Below, one piece after another: positions 1 to 8,836 of a stretch of 64,000 nt of DNA. The notes below the pieces were generated by a model that searched no databases, was not told the origin of the DNA, and saw only the letters and a program-made list of their open reading frames with translations. Within the stretch, counting starts at the first letter, position 1; each line of letters begins with the position of its first letter. The position numbers were made by a program, and so were the translations under genes. This DNA comes from Microbacterium aoyamense (GTDB lineage Bacteria; Actinomycetota; Actinomycetes; Actinomycetales; Microbacteriaceae): positions 186,001 through 250,000 of the forward strand of contig NZ_JAKNUT010000002.1 in the NCBI RefSeq assembly GCF_023155855.1. Reading direction: 5' to 3'.

Positions 1-86
1 CGATTCCGCTCACCGAGCAGGCGCAGCGGTACCTCACGGAGGTGCGGACGGTCGTCGCCGGCTTCGGTGTCGCAGTCCTCGGCTAG
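1..86 (+). CDS. 3' end of a gene cut by the window edge
   Basis: An open frame runs from the window edge to a TAG at 84-86 and encodes about 27 residues ending in the hydrophobic stretch TVVAGFGVAVLG. Codon use (GC-rich third positions) is like the neighbours, so this is probably the end of a real protein, possibly ending in a membrane segment. The rest lies outside the window and the family cannot be named. It converges with the next gene, with only five bases between the stop codons. Confidence 0.45.
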   Translation, partial: IPLTEQAQRYLTEVRTVVAGFGVAVLG

Positions 87-91
87 CAGTC

Positions 92-1486
92 CTACAGCTC
101 GGATGCCTCGGTCATCTGCTCGGCAGGGGCGGCCGCGGCCTCCCCTGCGGGGTCGGCTGCGTCCGCCTGCTCCGCAGGACGCTTCTGCAGCAGCTCGAGC
201 ACCCACGCGACGAGGATCGCGACGACGATCACGAGCACGACGTCGCCGAACGAGAGCGGCCTCAGCGACAGCATCCACACGACCGCCAGGATCGCGATGA
301 TCGAGCGCACGAGCACGCGGTAGCGCGCGAGCCACGTGCCGAACCCGCCGGTGTCGAGGCCGCGTGCCGCGAGCTTCGTGCGCGCGGTCGCGTTGAGGCC
401 GCGGACGGTGCGTCGCACCGAGTCCGCGGCACGCGAGCGCCCCATGATCCAGCCGAGCAGTGCGACGAAGACGCCGAGCACGGCGATGACGACACCCGTG
501 CGACGCATCGAATCGACGAGCTGCCCGTAGATGACGTCGAGGGCGGACGGCGAGATGTCGAGTGACCCCGCGACGGCGCCCATCGCAGCCCCTCCGATGG
601 CGAGCGTGACCGCGAGGGTGCCTCCGCCGACGGCCAGGCCGATTCCCGTGCCGAGGACGGCCGTGGACCGACGCCTCGCGATAAGGATGCCGAGCCCGAA
701 GAGCGCGAGGGTGATGACGGGCAACCACCAGCCGACGACGTTCGCCAGCGCGTAGCCCGTGCGGATCATGGCGAGGTTGTTGCCCTCACCGATGATGATG
801 ACGCGGTCGACACCGGGTATGAGCTGAGCGATTCCGACGCCCCGCTCCGTGAGGTTCTCCTTCACCCGCTCGACGATCGCGCCGAGCTGGATGCCCACCC
901 CGTCGTCGGTGCGCACGACCAGGCCCCCGCCGTCGCTCGTCGCGGCGGTCGTGAGCGCGCGGTGCGCCGCACGTGTCGTCCCCGCCCAGACGTCCGAGAA
1001 GGCGTCGGATTCCACGACCCGCGTCACGGTCTGCGACACGAGGCCGCGCAGGCCGTCCGCCGCAGGCGCCTGCAGGAGCCCGAGCGCCTGGGCGGCACGC
1101 GGGGGGAGTCCGAGGTCGGCGATGCCGTCGAAGACGTTCGCCGTGAGCTCGTCGAAATCGACCTGCGCATTGATGGCCTCGACGGTCTCGTCGATGATCA
1201 TGCCCTGCACGGCGGGATCGTCGACGAGCGGGGCCATCGTCGCGACGAACGCCTCTTCGTCGACGAGCTGCAGACGTGCCCAGCCGGTGACGATCGAGAC
1301 CGGGACGAGGATCGTCGCGATCACGATGACCACAGCCGACAGCAGCCCGCGCCACCATCCGCGGCGATCGGTCGTCCGCGGCGGCGTCTCACCGGTCAAG
1401 CGGGCGTTCTCGGCCTCCAGCAGGCGGACACGTTCGGCGAGGGCTGCGACATCGGGCTCGGCGCCCGCCGCATCGATCTGCGTCAT
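92..1486 (-). CDS. Predicted integral membrane protein, unknown function
   Basis: A 464-residue protein. Residues 13-32 look like a short coiled coil and a first membrane segment lies near 47-68. A soluble, probably extracytoplasmic part of about 180 residues follows, and several hydrophobic segments occupy the C-terminal half, before an Ala/Glu-rich tail. Similar large membrane proteins with an outside loop are common in actinobacteria, but I recognise no catalytic motif and assign no function. A CAGAAT -10-like box (complement of 1493-1498) lies 6 bases upstream of the ATG, so the mRNA may be leaderless. It lies downstream of lexA on the same strand across a 71-base gap, so co-transcription is possible but not shown. 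Confidence 0.75.
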   Translation of the reverse strand: MTQIDAAGAEPDVAALAERVRLLEAENARLTGETPPRTTDRRGWWRGLLSAVVIVIATILVPVSIVTGWARLQLVDEEAFVATMAPLVDDPAVQGMIIDETVEAINAQVDFDELTANVFDGIADLGLPPRAAQALGLLQAPAADGLRGLVSQTVTRVVESDAFSDVWAGTTRAAHRALTTAATSDGGGLVVRTDDGVGIQLGAIVERVKENLTERGVGIAQLIPGVDRVIIIGEGNNLAMIRTGYALANVVGWWLPVITLALFGLGILIARRRSTAVLGTGIGLAVGGGTLAVTLAIGGAAMGAVAGSLDISPSALDVIYGQLVDSMRRTGVVIAVLGVFVALLGWIMGRSRAADSVRRTVRGLNATARTKLAARGLDTGGFGTWLARYRVLVRSIIAILAVVWMLSLRPLSFGDVVLVIVVAILVAWVLELLQKRPAEQADAADPAGEAAAAPAEQMTEASEL

Positions 1487-1557
1487 GTCGACATTCTGTC
1501 GTGATCGTCACCCCACCGCACGACGTGGACCGGAAATCACCCCGGGTGACCCCGGCG

Positions 1558-2238
1558 TCAGATGGCGCGCAGCACCGCCACGACCTTGCCCAGCACGACG
1601 GCGTCGTCACCCAGGATCGGCTCGAAGGAGCTGTTGCGCGGCAGGAGCCACGTGTGGCCGTCGCGCTGGCGGAACGTCTTGACGGTCGCCTCGTCGTCGA
1701 GCATCGCCGCGACGATGTCGCCGTTGACGGCGGTCTGCTGCGAACGGACGACGACCCAGTCGCCGTCGCAGATGGCCGCGTCGATCATCGACTCGCCCGA
1801 CACCTTGAGCATGAACAGGTCGCCTTTGCCGACGAGCTGACGGGGGAGGGGGAAGATCTCCTCGATCTGCTGCTCGGCGGTGATCGGCACTCCTGCCGCG
1901 ATGCGGCCGACGAGCGGCACGAGCGCCGCGTCGCCGAGCGCGGGCGCGGTGTCGGCCGGATTCTCGGTCGACATGCCCGGCAGGTCGATCAGCACCTCCA
2001 TCGCGCGCGTCTTGCCGGCGTCACGGCGGAGGTAGCCGCTGAGCTCGAGCTGATTGAGCTGGTGGGTCACGCTCGAGAGCGACTTGAGTCCGACGGCGTC
2101 GCCGATCTCGCGCATGCTCGGCGGATAGCCGTGCCGCGCGATGGAGCGCTGGATGACCTCGAGGATCGCCAGCTGCTTGTCGCTCAGGCTCTTGCGGCGT
2201 CGCGTCTGGGGCTTGTCGCGCCCGGTCGTGTCGGTCAT
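1558..2238 (-). CDS. lexA: LexA repressor of the SOS response
   Basis: A 226-residue repressor that binds SOS boxes and cleaves itself when RecA filaments form on damaged DNA. The N-terminal winged helix (about 17-82) contains the family pattern [15 protein letters not shown]. The C-terminal peptidase domain has the Ala115-Gly116 cleavage bond (RIAAGVP), catalytic Ser150 (SGESMID) and Lys187 (ATVKTF). Length is normal for actinobacterial LexA. An AGGAG lies five bases before the ATG. A TAAGGT -10 candidate on this strand lies at 2295-2300. The divergent neighbour is a LysM protein of the kind used as an SOS cell-division inhibitor. Confidence 0.97.
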   Translation of the reverse strand: MTDTTGRDKPQTRRRKSLSDKQLAILEVIQRSIARHGYPPSMREIGDAVGLKSLSSVTHQLNQLELSGYLRRDAGKTRAMEVLIDLPGMSTENPADTAPALGDAALVPLVGRIAAGVPITAEQQIEEIFPLPRQLVGKGDLFMLKVSGESMIDAAICDGDWVVVRSQQTAVNGDIVAAMLDDEATVKTFRQRDGHTWLLPRNSSFEPILGDDAVVLGKVVAVLRAI

Positions 2239-2383
2239 GACTGCTCCTGGTCGGATGTCGGGGTCTTCGAATGTCGGAGGTCGGTGATGGGGTGACCTTA
2301 TCGAAACCGTATCCGGTTCAGAGCGTCCCTCGGCGGAGATCCGCCGCGTGTCGCGTTCGAAAGCCGGCGACGATGTCGACCAC

Positions 2384-2415
2384 TTGACAGGCTACAACAT
2401 CGAAGATAGCTTCGG
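2384..2415 (+). promoter_or_regulatory. SOS-box-like operator in the promoter of the LysM gene
   Basis: TTGACA at 2384-2389 is a consensus -35 box; 17 bases on, TAGCTT (2407-2412) is a possible -10. The 16-base element at 2400-2415 has arms TCGAAG and CTTCGG around ATAG, matching the layout of the actinobacterial SOS box (TCGAAC-N4-GTTCGA) with a symmetric C-to-G change in the arms and one mismatch. It covers the proposed -10, where bound LexA would block transcription. Confidence 0.6.
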
Positions 2416-2487
2416 AAGAGAGCTTCGCATCCAGGCCCTCCCGGCCGAGGGCCGGATGCGAATCTCTCCCCAGCGAGGAGAACCCAC

Positions 2488-2835
2488 ATGACCGCGATCA
2501 CCGCCCCGATGGCACACCGCACGCGCTTGCGCCTCACGGCGCGAGGTCGTCGACTCCTCACCGCCGTCGCGGCGCTCCCGGCTGCGATCGCCCTCGCGTT
2601 CGCGGTGGTGAGCGGCGGGGCCGCGCTCGCGACGATCGACGATGGCGCGCCCGCGCAGTCGTTCGCAACCGTGACGGTCTCGGCGGGCGACACGCTCTGG
2701 TCGATCGCCGAAGACATCGCCCCGACCGCCGACCCGCGCGACGTCGTCGATGCCATCGTGCGGCTCAACGCCCTCGACGGTGCGCAGATCTCGGCGGGTC
2801 AGTCGCTCGCGATTCCCGCGGAGTACGCGCCCTGA
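2488..2835 (+). CDS. LysM-domain membrane-anchored protein, probable SOS cell-division inhibitor
   Basis: A 115-residue protein: a basic N-terminus, one membrane segment (about 22-49) and a C-terminal LysM peptidoglycan-binding domain (about 60-112, with VSAGDTLWSIAEDI and ISAGQSLAIP). A GAGGAG precedes the ATG. Divergent lexA-LysM pairs are known: YneA in Bacillus, ChiZ (Rv2719c) in mycobacteria and DivS in Corynebacterium are damage-induced and delay septation. The SOS-like box in its promoter supports the same role here. No hydrolase domain is visible, so the inhibitory role is inferred from context. Confidence 0.82.
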   Translation: MTAITAPMAHRTRLRLTARGRRLLTAVAALPAAIALAFAVVSGGAALATIDDGAPAQSFATVTVSAGDTLWSIAEDIAPTADPRDVVDAIVRLNALDGAQISAGQSLAIPAEYAP

Positions 2836-2884
2836 TCCCGGGACCCGTGTTACGCGCCCACCGGATGGAGCTCTGAGCCCCCTC

Positions 2885-2890
2885 TACCAT
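2885..2890 (+). promoter_or_regulatory. -10 box fixing the hisC start
   Basis: TACCAT ends seven bases before GTG 2898. The alternative ATG at 2889 overlaps the box itself, so the leaderless GTG start is preferred. Confidence 0.5.
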
Positions 2891-2897
2891 GGAGCGA

Positions 2898-3983
2898 GTG
2901 ACGGCCAGCCTCGAAGACCTTCCCCTCCGCGACGATCTGCGCGGGCTCGCGCCCTACGGTGCCCCGCAGGCACCGCTGCCCGTGGCGCTGAACGTGAACG
3001 AGAACACGCATCCTGTGCCGCAGGAGGTCGCGGATGACATCCTCGACGCGATCGCGATCGCGCTGCGCGAGGTTAATCGCTACCCCGACCGCGAGTTCAC
3101 CGCGCTGCGCGAGGGATTCGCCGACTACCTCGGCCACGGGCTGACGGCCGATCAGATCTGGGCGGCGAACGGCTCGAACGAGGTGCTCCAGCACCTCCTC
3201 CAGGCTTTCGCCGGGCCCGGGCGGACCGCGTTCGGCTTCGCTCCGACGTATTCGATGTACCCGCTCCTCACCCGCGCCACCGGGGCCACGTGGGTCGCGG
3301 GCGTGCGCGGCGCCGACTTCACGATCGACGCGCAGGACGCGGCATCCCAGATCTCCGCTGCGTCCCCCGACGTGGTGTTCCTGTGCGCGCCGAACAATCC
3401 GACCGGCACGCCACTGACGCTCGACGTCATCGAGGCCGCCTACGACGCGACCGACGGAATCGTGATCGTCGACGAGGCCTACCAGGAGTTCGCGCCGCAC
3501 GGCACGCCCTCCGCTGTGACGCTCCTGCCGGGGCGTGAGCGGCTCGTCGTCTCGCGCACGATGAGCAAGGCCTTCGCCTTCGCCGGGGCGCGAGTGGGCT
3601 ATCTCGCGGCCGATCCCGCCGTCATCGACGCACTGCGGCTCGTCCGTCTCCCGTACCACCTGAGCGCGCTCACCCAGGCGGCCGCGTCCGCCGCGCTGCG
3701 CCACGCGTCGACGATGATGCGGATGGTCGACGACATCCGCGAGCAGCGCGACCGCATCTCGGCCACCGTCGAGGCACTCGGCTACCGACCGTACGAGTCG
3801 TGGACGAACTTCGTGCTCTTCGGCGGGGTCGAGGATCCGGCGTCCACCTGGAAGGCGCTCTACGACCGCGGTGTGCTCATCCGCGACGTCGGCATCCCGT
3901 ACCACCTGCGCGTCACGGCGGGGACCGCGGACGAGACGACCGCGTTCCTCGACGCACTCGCCTCGGTAGGATCAGCGTCATGA
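2898..3983 (+). CDS. hisC: Histidinol-phosphate aminotransferase
   Basis: A PLP enzyme (361 residues from GTG 2898) that converts imidazole-acetol phosphate and glutamate to histidinol phosphate in histidine synthesis. It shows the class II aminotransferase pattern: NENTHP near the N-terminus, the APNNPTG loop, the VDEAYQEF segment with the PLP-binding Asp, and SRTMSKAF with the Schiff-base Lys near 224. An ATG at 2889 would add three residues, but the -10 box favours the GTG. It overlaps hisB by four bases, so the two are translationally coupled. Actinobacterial HisC homologues can also act on aromatic keto acids, which sequence alone cannot exclude. Confidence 0.95.
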   Translation: MTASLEDLPLRDDLRGLAPYGAPQAPLPVALNVNENTHPVPQEVADDILDAIAIALREVNRYPDREFTALREGFADYLGHGLTADQIWAANGSNEVLQHLLQAFAGPGRTAFGFAPTYSMYPLLTRATGATWVAGVRGADFTIDAQDAASQISAASPDVVFLCAPNNPTGTPLTLDVIEAAYDATDGIVIVDEAYQEFAPHGTPSAVTLLPGRERLVVSRTMSKAFAFAGARVGYLAADPAVIDALRLVRLPYHLSALTQAAASAALRHASTMMRMVDDIREQRDRISATVEALGYRPYESWTNFVLFGGVEDPASTWKALYDRGVLIRDVGIPYHLRVTAGTADETTAFLDALASVGSAS

Positions 3984-4594
3984 CGCGCGCCGCAGAGCAC
4001 CGCACCGCCTCCCTCCGTCGCGCGACGAGTGAGTCCACCGTCGAACTGGAGCTCGACCTCGACGGAACGGGCCGCAGTCACATCGACACGACCGTCCCGT
4101 TCTTCGATCACCTCCTGACGGCCTTCGCGAAGCACTCCCTCACCGACCTCACCGTGCGCGCGTCGGGCGACACCGACATCGACGCCCACCACACGGTCGA
4201 GGACGTCGCGATCGTGCTGGGGCAGGCGATCCGCGAGGCGCTCGGCGACAAGGTCGGCATCGGCCGCTACGGCGACGCGCTCGTGCCGCTCGACGAGGCC
4301 CTCGCCCAGGCGGTGGTCGACATCAGCGGTCGCCCCTATCTCGTACACTCCGGCGAGCCCGCCGGATACGAGCACCACCTCATCGGCGGCCACTTCACGG
4401 GTTCGCTCGTGCGCCACACCTTCGAGGCCATCGCCTTCAACGGCGGGCTGACGGTGCACGTCACCGTGCTCGCCGGCCGCGACCCGCACCACATCGCCGA
4501 GGCGGAGTACAAGGCCTTCGCGCGGGCGTTCCGCCAGGCCAAGGCGATCGATCCGCTCGTCGAGGGCGTGCCCAGCACGAAGGGTGCTCTGTGA
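3980..4594 (+). CDS. hisB: Imidazoleglycerol-phosphate dehydratase
   Basis: A 204-residue enzyme that dehydrates imidazole-glycerol phosphate to imidazole-acetol phosphate, the substrate of the upstream HisC. The metal-binding motifs are present as two half-sites: FFDHLL with DAHHTVED, and EHHLIGGH with [12 protein letters not shown]. It is the monofunctional form, without a HisN phosphatase domain. The ATG overlaps the hisC stop and its own stop overlaps the hisH GTG, as in other actinobacterial hisCBHA operons. Confidence 0.97.
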   Translation: MTRAAEHRTASLRRATSESTVELELDLDGTGRSHIDTTVPFFDHLLTAFAKHSLTDLTVRASGDTDIDAHHTVEDVAIVLGQAIREALGDKVGIGRYGDALVPLDEALAQAVVDISGRPYLVHSGEPAGYEHHLIGGHFTGSLVRHTFEAIAFNGGLTVHVTVLAGRDPHHIAEAEYKAFARAFRQAKAIDPLVEGVPSTKGAL

Positions 4595-5262
4595 GTTCCA
4601 GGCCCCTCGTCGCGGTGCTGGACTACGGATCCGGCAACGTCCACTCCGCGGTGAAGGCCCTCGATGCGGCCGGAGCCGATGCGCGCCTGACGTCCGATCG
4701 TGGGCTCGTCATGGACGCCGACGGTCTCGTCGTGCCCGGTGTCGGGGCGTTCCGCGCCGTCATGGACGCGCTCGCGGCGAGCCGCGGCACCGAGCTGATC
4801 GGTCGCCGCCTCGCGGGCGGGCGTCCGGTGCTCGGCATCTGCGTCGGCATGCAGGTGCTGTTCGATCGCGGCGTCGAACGCGGCGTCGACACCGAGGGCA
4901 TGGGGGAGTGGCCGGGCGTCGTGACGGAGTTGGATGCCCCGGTCCTGCCGCACATGGGCTGGAACACGGTGCAGCCGGGCGAAGGCACGCGCCTGTTCGC
5001 CGGGATCGAGGACGAGCGCTTCTACTTCGTGCACTCGTACGGCGTGCAGCACTGGCTCCTCGACGTCCAGCCGCCGTTCCCCGAACCGACGCTCACCTGG
5101 TGCGATTACGGCACGCCGTTCCTCGCTGCGGTCGAGAACGGGCCGCTGTCGGCGACGCAGTTCCACCCCGAGAAGTCGGGGGATGCCGGCATCCGACTCC
5201 TCTCCAATTGGATCGACGGGCTGAGCGGGACTACCCTCGGAGATCGTGCCGTCCGCGGATGA
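4591..5262 (+). CDS. hisH: Imidazole glycerol phosphate synthase, glutaminase subunit
   Basis: A 223-residue class I glutamine amidotransferase that feeds ammonia to HisF, yielding imidazole-glycerol phosphate and AICAR. The triad is Cys84 (GICVGMQ), His192 and Glu194 (FHPEKS). The GTG start overlaps the hisB stop. The partner hisF is not in this window: after hisA the run continues with an unrelated SseB-domain gene, so hisF must be elsewhere. The last 15 or so residues run beyond the usual HisH end and overlap nothing. Confidence 0.95.
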   Translation: MSSRPLVAVLDYGSGNVHSAVKALDAAGADARLTSDRGLVMDADGLVVPGVGAFRAVMDALAASRGTELIGRRLAGGRPVLGICVGMQVLFDRGVERGVDTEGMGEWPGVVTELDAPVLPHMGWNTVQPGEGTRLFAGIEDERFYFVHSYGVQHWLLDVQPPFPEPTLTWCDYGTPFLAAVENGPLSATQFHPEKSGDAGIRLLSNWIDGLSGTTLGDRAVRG

Positions 5263-5296
5263 ATCCGCTCCGCGTGACCCTCTCGCACGAGGAGCC

Positions 5297-6043
5297 ATGA
5301 ACGATTTCGCGTCAACGCCCGAACTGATCCTGCTGCCCGCCGTGGACGTCGCCGACGGCAAAGCCGTGCGACTCACTCAGGGGGAGGCCGGCAGCGAGAC
5401 CAACTACGGCGACCCCGTCGACGCGGCCCTCGACTGGGCGCGCCAGGGTGCGCAGTGGATCCACCTCGTCGATCTCGACGCCGCCTTCGGCCGCGGGAGC
5501 AACAGCGGTGTGCTGCGCAAGGTCATCAAGCAGGTCCGGGGCGTCCAGGTCGAGGTGTCGGGCGGCATCCGGGACGACCAGTCCCTCGAGGCCGCGCTCG
5601 AGAGCGGCGCGGCACGTGTCAACCTCGGCACAGCGGCCCTCGAGAACCCCGAGTGGGCCGCCGACGTCATCGGCCGCTACGGCGAACTCGTCGCTGTCGG
5701 CCTCGACGTCCGGGGGACGACCCTCGCGGCCCGCGGCTGGACGCGTGAGGGCGGCGATCTGTGGACCGTCCTCGAGCGGCTCGAGGCGGCCGGCTGCAGC
5801 CGCTACGTCGTGACCGATGTCACGAAGGACGGCACGCTCCAGGGACCGAACCTCGATCTGCTGCGCGAGATGACGACGCGCACCCCCAAACCCGTCATCG
5901 CTTCCGGCGGCATCTCGAGCCTCGACGACATCGCAGCCCTGCGCGATCTCGTACCGCTCGGCGTCGAGGGCGCGATCGTGGGCAAGGCGCTGTACGCGGG
6001 GGCGTTCACGCTCGCCGAGGCGCTCGATGTCGCAGGGCACTGA
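5297..6043 (+). CDS. hisA: Phosphoribosyl isomerase, PriA/HisA type
   Basis: A 248-residue TIM barrel that isomerises ProFAR to PRFAR in histidine synthesis. Catalytic Asp17 ([13 protein letters not shown]) and the second Asp near 174 (VTDVTKDGT) are present, as are two phosphate loops (VSGGIR, ASGGIS). An ARGW motif near 145-148 resembles the Arg/Trp loop of actinobacterial PriA, which also does the TrpF step of tryptophan synthesis. No trpF is in the window; dual function is inferred. ATG 5297 is preceded by GAGGAG, so the frame open from 5246 is not part of the protein. Confidence 0.94.
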   Translation: MNDFASTPELILLPAVDVADGKAVRLTQGEAGSETNYGDPVDAALDWARQGAQWIHLVDLDAAFGRGSNSGVLRKVIKQVRGVQVEVSGGIRDDQSLEAALESGAARVNLGTAALENPEWAADVIGRYGELVAVGLDVRGTTLAARGWTREGGDLWTVLERLEAAGCSRYVVTDVTKDGTLQGPNLDLLREMTTRTPKPVIASGGISSLDDIAALRDLVPLGVEGAIVGKALYAGAFTLAEALDVAGH

Positions 6044-6806
6044 TCCGGCGCACGACCACCGCGCCGATTCGGCCGGGGTGCCGTGGGAGGGCCGCTCGTT
6101 CCACGAGAACCCGAACGCGGGCGATGACGGGTCCGCCGACCCCGCGCTTCTGGCCGCGCTGACCGCCTTCCGCGGGGGCGAGGGCGACCAGGTCGCCGTC
6201 GTCGACGCGTATCGCGCCGCGCGCCTGTTGATCCCGCTCGTCGCCGAGAAGGGCGACCACGGAATCGGCGCGCACGGACTCGACGTCGACAAGACGCAGG
6301 AGCTCTCGATCGTGACCGTCGCGGCCCCCGACGGGCGTCGCGTGCTCCCCGTGTTCACGTCGGTGGATGCGATGAAGGCGTGGGATGCCGCGGCCCGCCC
6401 TGTGCCGGCCGATGGAGTGCGCACGGCGGTCGCGGCAGCCGACGACGATACCGATCTGATCGTGATCGACCCGGGCTCGGAGACCGAGTTCGTCCTGCGC
6501 CGGCCCGCAGTCTGGGCGATCGCCCAGGGGCGGACCTGGGAGCCCAGCCACACCGCCCCCGACGTGTTCCGCGGGCTCCAGGAGAGCATCGGCGGCGAAC
6601 TCGCCGTGCTCGATCTCGCCGTCGCGGCGGGCGACCCCGACGCACGACTGCGTGGACCGGAGCTCGTCGTGCGCCTGCACCTCATCGACGGGCTGGATCA
6701 GGCCGAGCTCGACGCCGTCCTGCAGCGACTCGCGCGTCGCTGGGCCGCCGACGATCGCATCGCGGTCCTCGTGGACTCGCTGTCGGTCAAGCTCGTCCGC
6801 GGCTAG
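6027..6806 (+). CDS. SseB N-terminal-domain protein, unknown role
   Basis: A 259-residue soluble protein starting inside the end of hisA (17-base overlap), so it is co-transcribed with the his genes. Residues 40-185 resemble the SseB N-terminal domain: a Leu/Ile-rich segment ([13 protein letters not shown]), [13 protein letters not shown] and a DLIVIDPGS strand. The C-terminal 80 residues, ending [12 protein letters not shown], fit the SseB C-terminal part. SseB-domain proteins often sit beside his genes in actinobacteria, but the function is unknown. It converges with the DUF1844 gene, overlapping it by four bases. Confidence 0.8.
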   Translation: MSQGTDPAHDHRADSAGVPWEGRSFHENPNAGDDGSADPALLAALTAFRGGEGDQVAVVDAYRAARLLIPLVAEKGDHGIGAHGLDVDKTQELSIVTVAAPDGRRVLPVFTSVDAMKAWDAAARPVPADGVRTAVAAADDDTDLIVIDPGSETEFVLRRPAVWAIAQGRTWEPSHTAPDVFRGLQESIGGELAVLDLAVAAGDPDARLRGPELVVRLHLIDGLDQAELDAVLQRLARRWAADDRIAVLVDSLSVKLVRG

Positions 6807-7195
6807 TTGACCGGGCCGGTCCACTTCTCGCCGGGTCCCTTGCCGATGGGATCCGGGATGACGGATGCCTCGCGGAACGCGAGCTGCAGCGACCGCAGCC
6901 CGTCGCGCAGCGAGCGGGCGTGCATGTCGCTGATCTCGGGGGCACCGGCGGTGATGAGTCCGGCGAGGGCGTTGATGAGCTTGCGGGCCTCGTCGAGGTC
7001 GGTCTGCGTCGCGGGATCGTCAGCGAGACCCACCTTGACGGCGGCGGCGCTCATGAGGTGCACGGCCGTGGTCGTGATGACCTCGACGGCGGGAACGTCG
7101 GCGATGTCCCGGGTGGCTTCGGACGCCGCGCGCTCCTGTTCCTCCCAGCGAGCCTGCCGCGCGGCATCCATGTCATCGTCCTGAATTCTGTCCAC
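6803..7195 (-). CDS. DUF1844 family protein
   Basis: A 130-residue small protein. The central block, from [19 protein letters not shown] to [13 protein letters not shown], is the DUF1844 helical pair. GTG 7195 is chosen because AGAGAG lies just upstream; ATG 7171 (MDAARQ) is the alternative, and the open frame reaching 7267 lacks a ribosome binding site. The gene is divergent from infC, an arrangement I recall from other actinobacteria. Function unknown. Confidence 0.8.
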   Translation of the reverse strand: MDRIQDDDMDAARQARWEEQERAASEATRDIADVPAVEVITTTAVHLMSAAAVKVGLADDPATQTDLDEARKLINALAGLITAGAPEISDMHARSLRDGLRSLQLAFREASVIPDPIGKGPGEKWTGPVN

Positions 7196-7348
7196 GCCGC
7201 TCTCTCTGCTAGACTCGTGCGGGCTCCGGTGCGTTCTGCATCGGACTGAAAGAGGATCACATCCCACCCGCGCTTGCCGCTCAAGGCTACCGGGTCACGC
7301 ACTCCGCTCCGAACGCTCTGCGTCCGGAGCAGTCAGGGTGCAGAAAGC

Positions 7349-7437
7349 CGGCGTCACGACGCCGTGCGGGTGGAATACTCCTCTTTCGCTCGAGACACCC
7401 CGTGTCGCGAGGGCCATCACCCGTACGAAAGAGGAGT
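7349..7437 (+). promoter_or_regulatory. infC leader RNA that can mask the ribosome binding site
   Basis: Two structures are visible. A short hairpin at 7349-7364 has a 6-bp stem (CGGCGT/ACGCCG) and a CACG loop. Downstream, ACTCCTCTTTCG (7377-7388) is perfectly complementary to CGAAAGAGGAGT (7426-7437), a 12-bp stem with a 37-base loop whose 3' strand contains the AAAGAGGAG Shine-Dalgarno sequence of infC. A further GGA/TCC pairing can extend it past a bulge. The layout suggests translational control. L20 controls this operon in Bacillus and E. coli; which ligand, if any, acts here is unknown. Confidence 0.65.
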
Positions 7438-7442
7438 TCCGC

Positions 7443-8066
7443 ATCAGCGATCCCCGCACCAATGACCGCATCCGCGTTCCCGAGGTCCGCCTCGTCGGAC
7501 CCGCGGGTGAGCAGGTCGGCGTCGTCCGCATCGAGGTCGCGCTGCGCCTGGCTCAGGAAGCCGATCTCGACCTGGTCGAGGTTGCTCCCAACTCGAAGCC
7601 GCCCGTCGTCAAGATCATGGACTACGGGAAGTTCAAGTACGAAGCCGCGCAGAAGGCCAAGGAAGCTCGCCGCAACCAGGCGAACACGGTCCTCAAAGAG
7701 GTCCGCTTCCGCCTGAAGATCGACAACCACGACTACGAAACGAAGCGCAAGCGCGCCGAGGGCTTCCTCAAGACGGGCGACAAGGTCAAGGCCATGATCC
7801 TGTTCCGCGGTCGCGAGCAGTCGCGGCCCGAGCAGGGTGTGCGCCTGCTCCGCAAGTTCGCCGAGGACGTCGCGGAGTTCGGCACGGTCGAGTCGAACCC
7901 GACGATCGACGGTCGCAACATGGTCATGGTCATCGCACCGCACAAGAACAAGTCCGAGGTCAAGACGGAGCAGAACGCTGCTCGCGCCGCCAACAAGGAG
8001 GCGGCACGATCTGCGCGGACGGGTGCTCCGGCATCCGAGCCCGTCACCACAGACGCGGCCGAATAG
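7443..8066 (+). CDS. infC: Translation initiation factor IF-3, ATC start codon
   Basis: IF-3 (207 residues) binds the 30S subunit, checks the start codon and initiator tRNA, and prevents premature 50S joining. The N-domain begins [17 protein letters not shown], followed by the linker ([21 protein letters not shown]) and the C-domain with [10 protein letters not shown]. The frame is open upstream to 7338, but homology starts at the ATC of 7443-7445, six bases after a strong AAAGAGGAG. A non-AUG start of this kind is known for infC (AUU in E. coli) and lets IF-3 limit its own synthesis. The tail after about residue 180 is Ala/Lys-rich and variable. Confidence 0.93.
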   Translation: MSDPRTNDRIRVPEVRLVGPAGEQVGVVRIEVALRLAQEADLDLVEVAPNSKPPVVKIMDYGKFKYEAAQKAKEARRNQANTVLKEVRFRLKIDNHDYETKRKRAEGFLKTGDKVKAMILFRGREQSRPEQGVRLLRKFAEDVAEFGTVESNPTIDGRNMVMVIAPHKNKSEVKTEQNAARAANKEAARSARTGAPASEPVTTDAAE

Positions 8067-8078
8067 GCCCCACAGACC

Positions 8079-8115
8079 CCCGCCGAGGCGGGAACCGACT
8101 CCCGCTGCGGCGGGA
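8079..8115 (+). repeat. Two tandem small hairpins between infC and rpmI
   Basis: Two similar GC-rich hairpins stand side by side: CCCGC-CGAG-GCGGG (8079-8092) and TCCCGC-TGCG-GCGGGA (8100-8115), each followed by AACC. No T-run follows. They could set infC:rpmI mRNA ratios, or be part of a ribosomal-protein binding site. Confidence 0.5.
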
Positions 8116-8135
8116 ACCACAACGAAGGAAGAGAC

Positions 8136-8330
8136 ATGCCGAAGCAGAAGACCCACTCGGGTGCCAAGAAGCGCTTCAAGGTCACCGGCACCGGAAAGAT
8201 CAAGAAGCAGCAGGCGAACCTCCGCCACAACTTCGAGGGCAAGCCCACCAAGCGCACGCGTCGCCTGTCGGCTGACAAGATCCTCGCCCCCGGTGACGCC
8301 AAGGTCGCCAAGAAGCTTCTCGGCATCTGA
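8136..8330 (+). CDS. rpmI: 50S ribosomal protein bL35
   Basis: A 64-residue, very basic protein of the large subunit with the family start [20 protein letters not shown] and the C-terminal [27 protein letters not shown] ribosome binding site lies before the ATG. It sits in the conserved infC-rpmI-rplT operon. Confidence 0.98.
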   Translation: MPKQKTHSGAKKRFKVTGTGKIKKQQANLRHNFEGKPTKRTRRLSADKILAPGDAKVAKKLLGI

Positions 8331-8360
8331 TCGCCGACGCAGGAATAGGAACGAAACGAA

Positions 8361-8741
8361 ATGGCTAGAGTCAAGCGGGCCGTCAACGCCCACAAGAAGC
8401 GTCGCGTCATCCTCGAGCGCGCCTCCGGTTACCGGGGTCAGCGTTCGCGTCTGTACCGCAAGGCGAAGGAGCAGGTCACCCACTCGCTCGTCTACGCGTA
8501 CCGCGACCGTCGCAAGCGCAAGGGCGACTTCCGCCGCCTGTGGATCCAGCGCATCAACGCCGCCGCGCGTGCCAACGGCATGACGTACAACCGCTTCATC
8601 CAGGGTCTCGGCCTCGCCGGCGTGCAGGTCGACCGCCGCATGCTCGCCGAGCTCGCGGTGAACGAGCCCAAGACGTTCGCGTCGCTCGTCGCAACGGCCA
8701 AGGCAGGGCTTCCCGAGAACGTCAACGCCCCCAAGGCGTAA
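8361..8741 (+). CDS. rplT: 50S ribosomal protein bL20
   Basis: A 126-residue, basic 23S rRNA-binding protein needed early in 50S assembly. The long N-terminal helix ([33 protein letters not shown]) and the globular C-domain ([21 protein letters not shown]) are intact. In other bacteria L20 represses this operon by binding its mRNA, relevant to the leader seen before infC. The operon ends in the hairpin at 8757-8788. Confidence 0.98.
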   Translation: MARVKRAVNAHKKRRVILERASGYRGQRSRLYRKAKEQVTHSLVYAYRDRRKRKGDFRRLWIQRINAAARANGMTYNRFIQGLGLAGVQVDRRMLAELAVNEPKTFASLVATAKAGLPENVNAPKA

Positions 8742-8756
8742 GCGCTCCCACTCGTA

Positions 8757-8788
8757 CGATGGGCGTCCTCTTCCGAGGGCGCCCATCG
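8757..8788 (+). terminator. Probable terminator after rplT
   Basis: Inverted repeat with arms CGATGGGCG and CGCCCATCG (8757-8765 and 8780-8788) and, past one mismatch, inner arms CCTC/GAGG around TTCC. No strong T-tract follows, as is usual for terminators in GC-rich actinobacteria. Confidence 0.6.
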
Positions 8789-8824
8789 GCGTTTCCGGAA
8801 CCAGGTTGCGGGATGCCGCGGCCC

Positions 8825-8830
8825 TAGACT
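8825..8830 (+). promoter_or_regulatory. -10 box of the TrmH-family gene
   Basis: TAGACT lies six bases before GTG 8837 with no Shine-Dalgarno between, pointing to a leaderless mRNA and supporting that start. Confidence 0.5.
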
Positions 8831-8836
8831 TGTCGC

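Noticed and set aside
2305..2318. AACCG-TATC-CGGTT inverted repeat before lexA as a LexA box
   Set aside because: It sits just upstream of a possible lexA -10 (TAAGGT, 2295-2300) but lacks the CGAA/TTCG arms at the correct spacing; kept only as a possibility.
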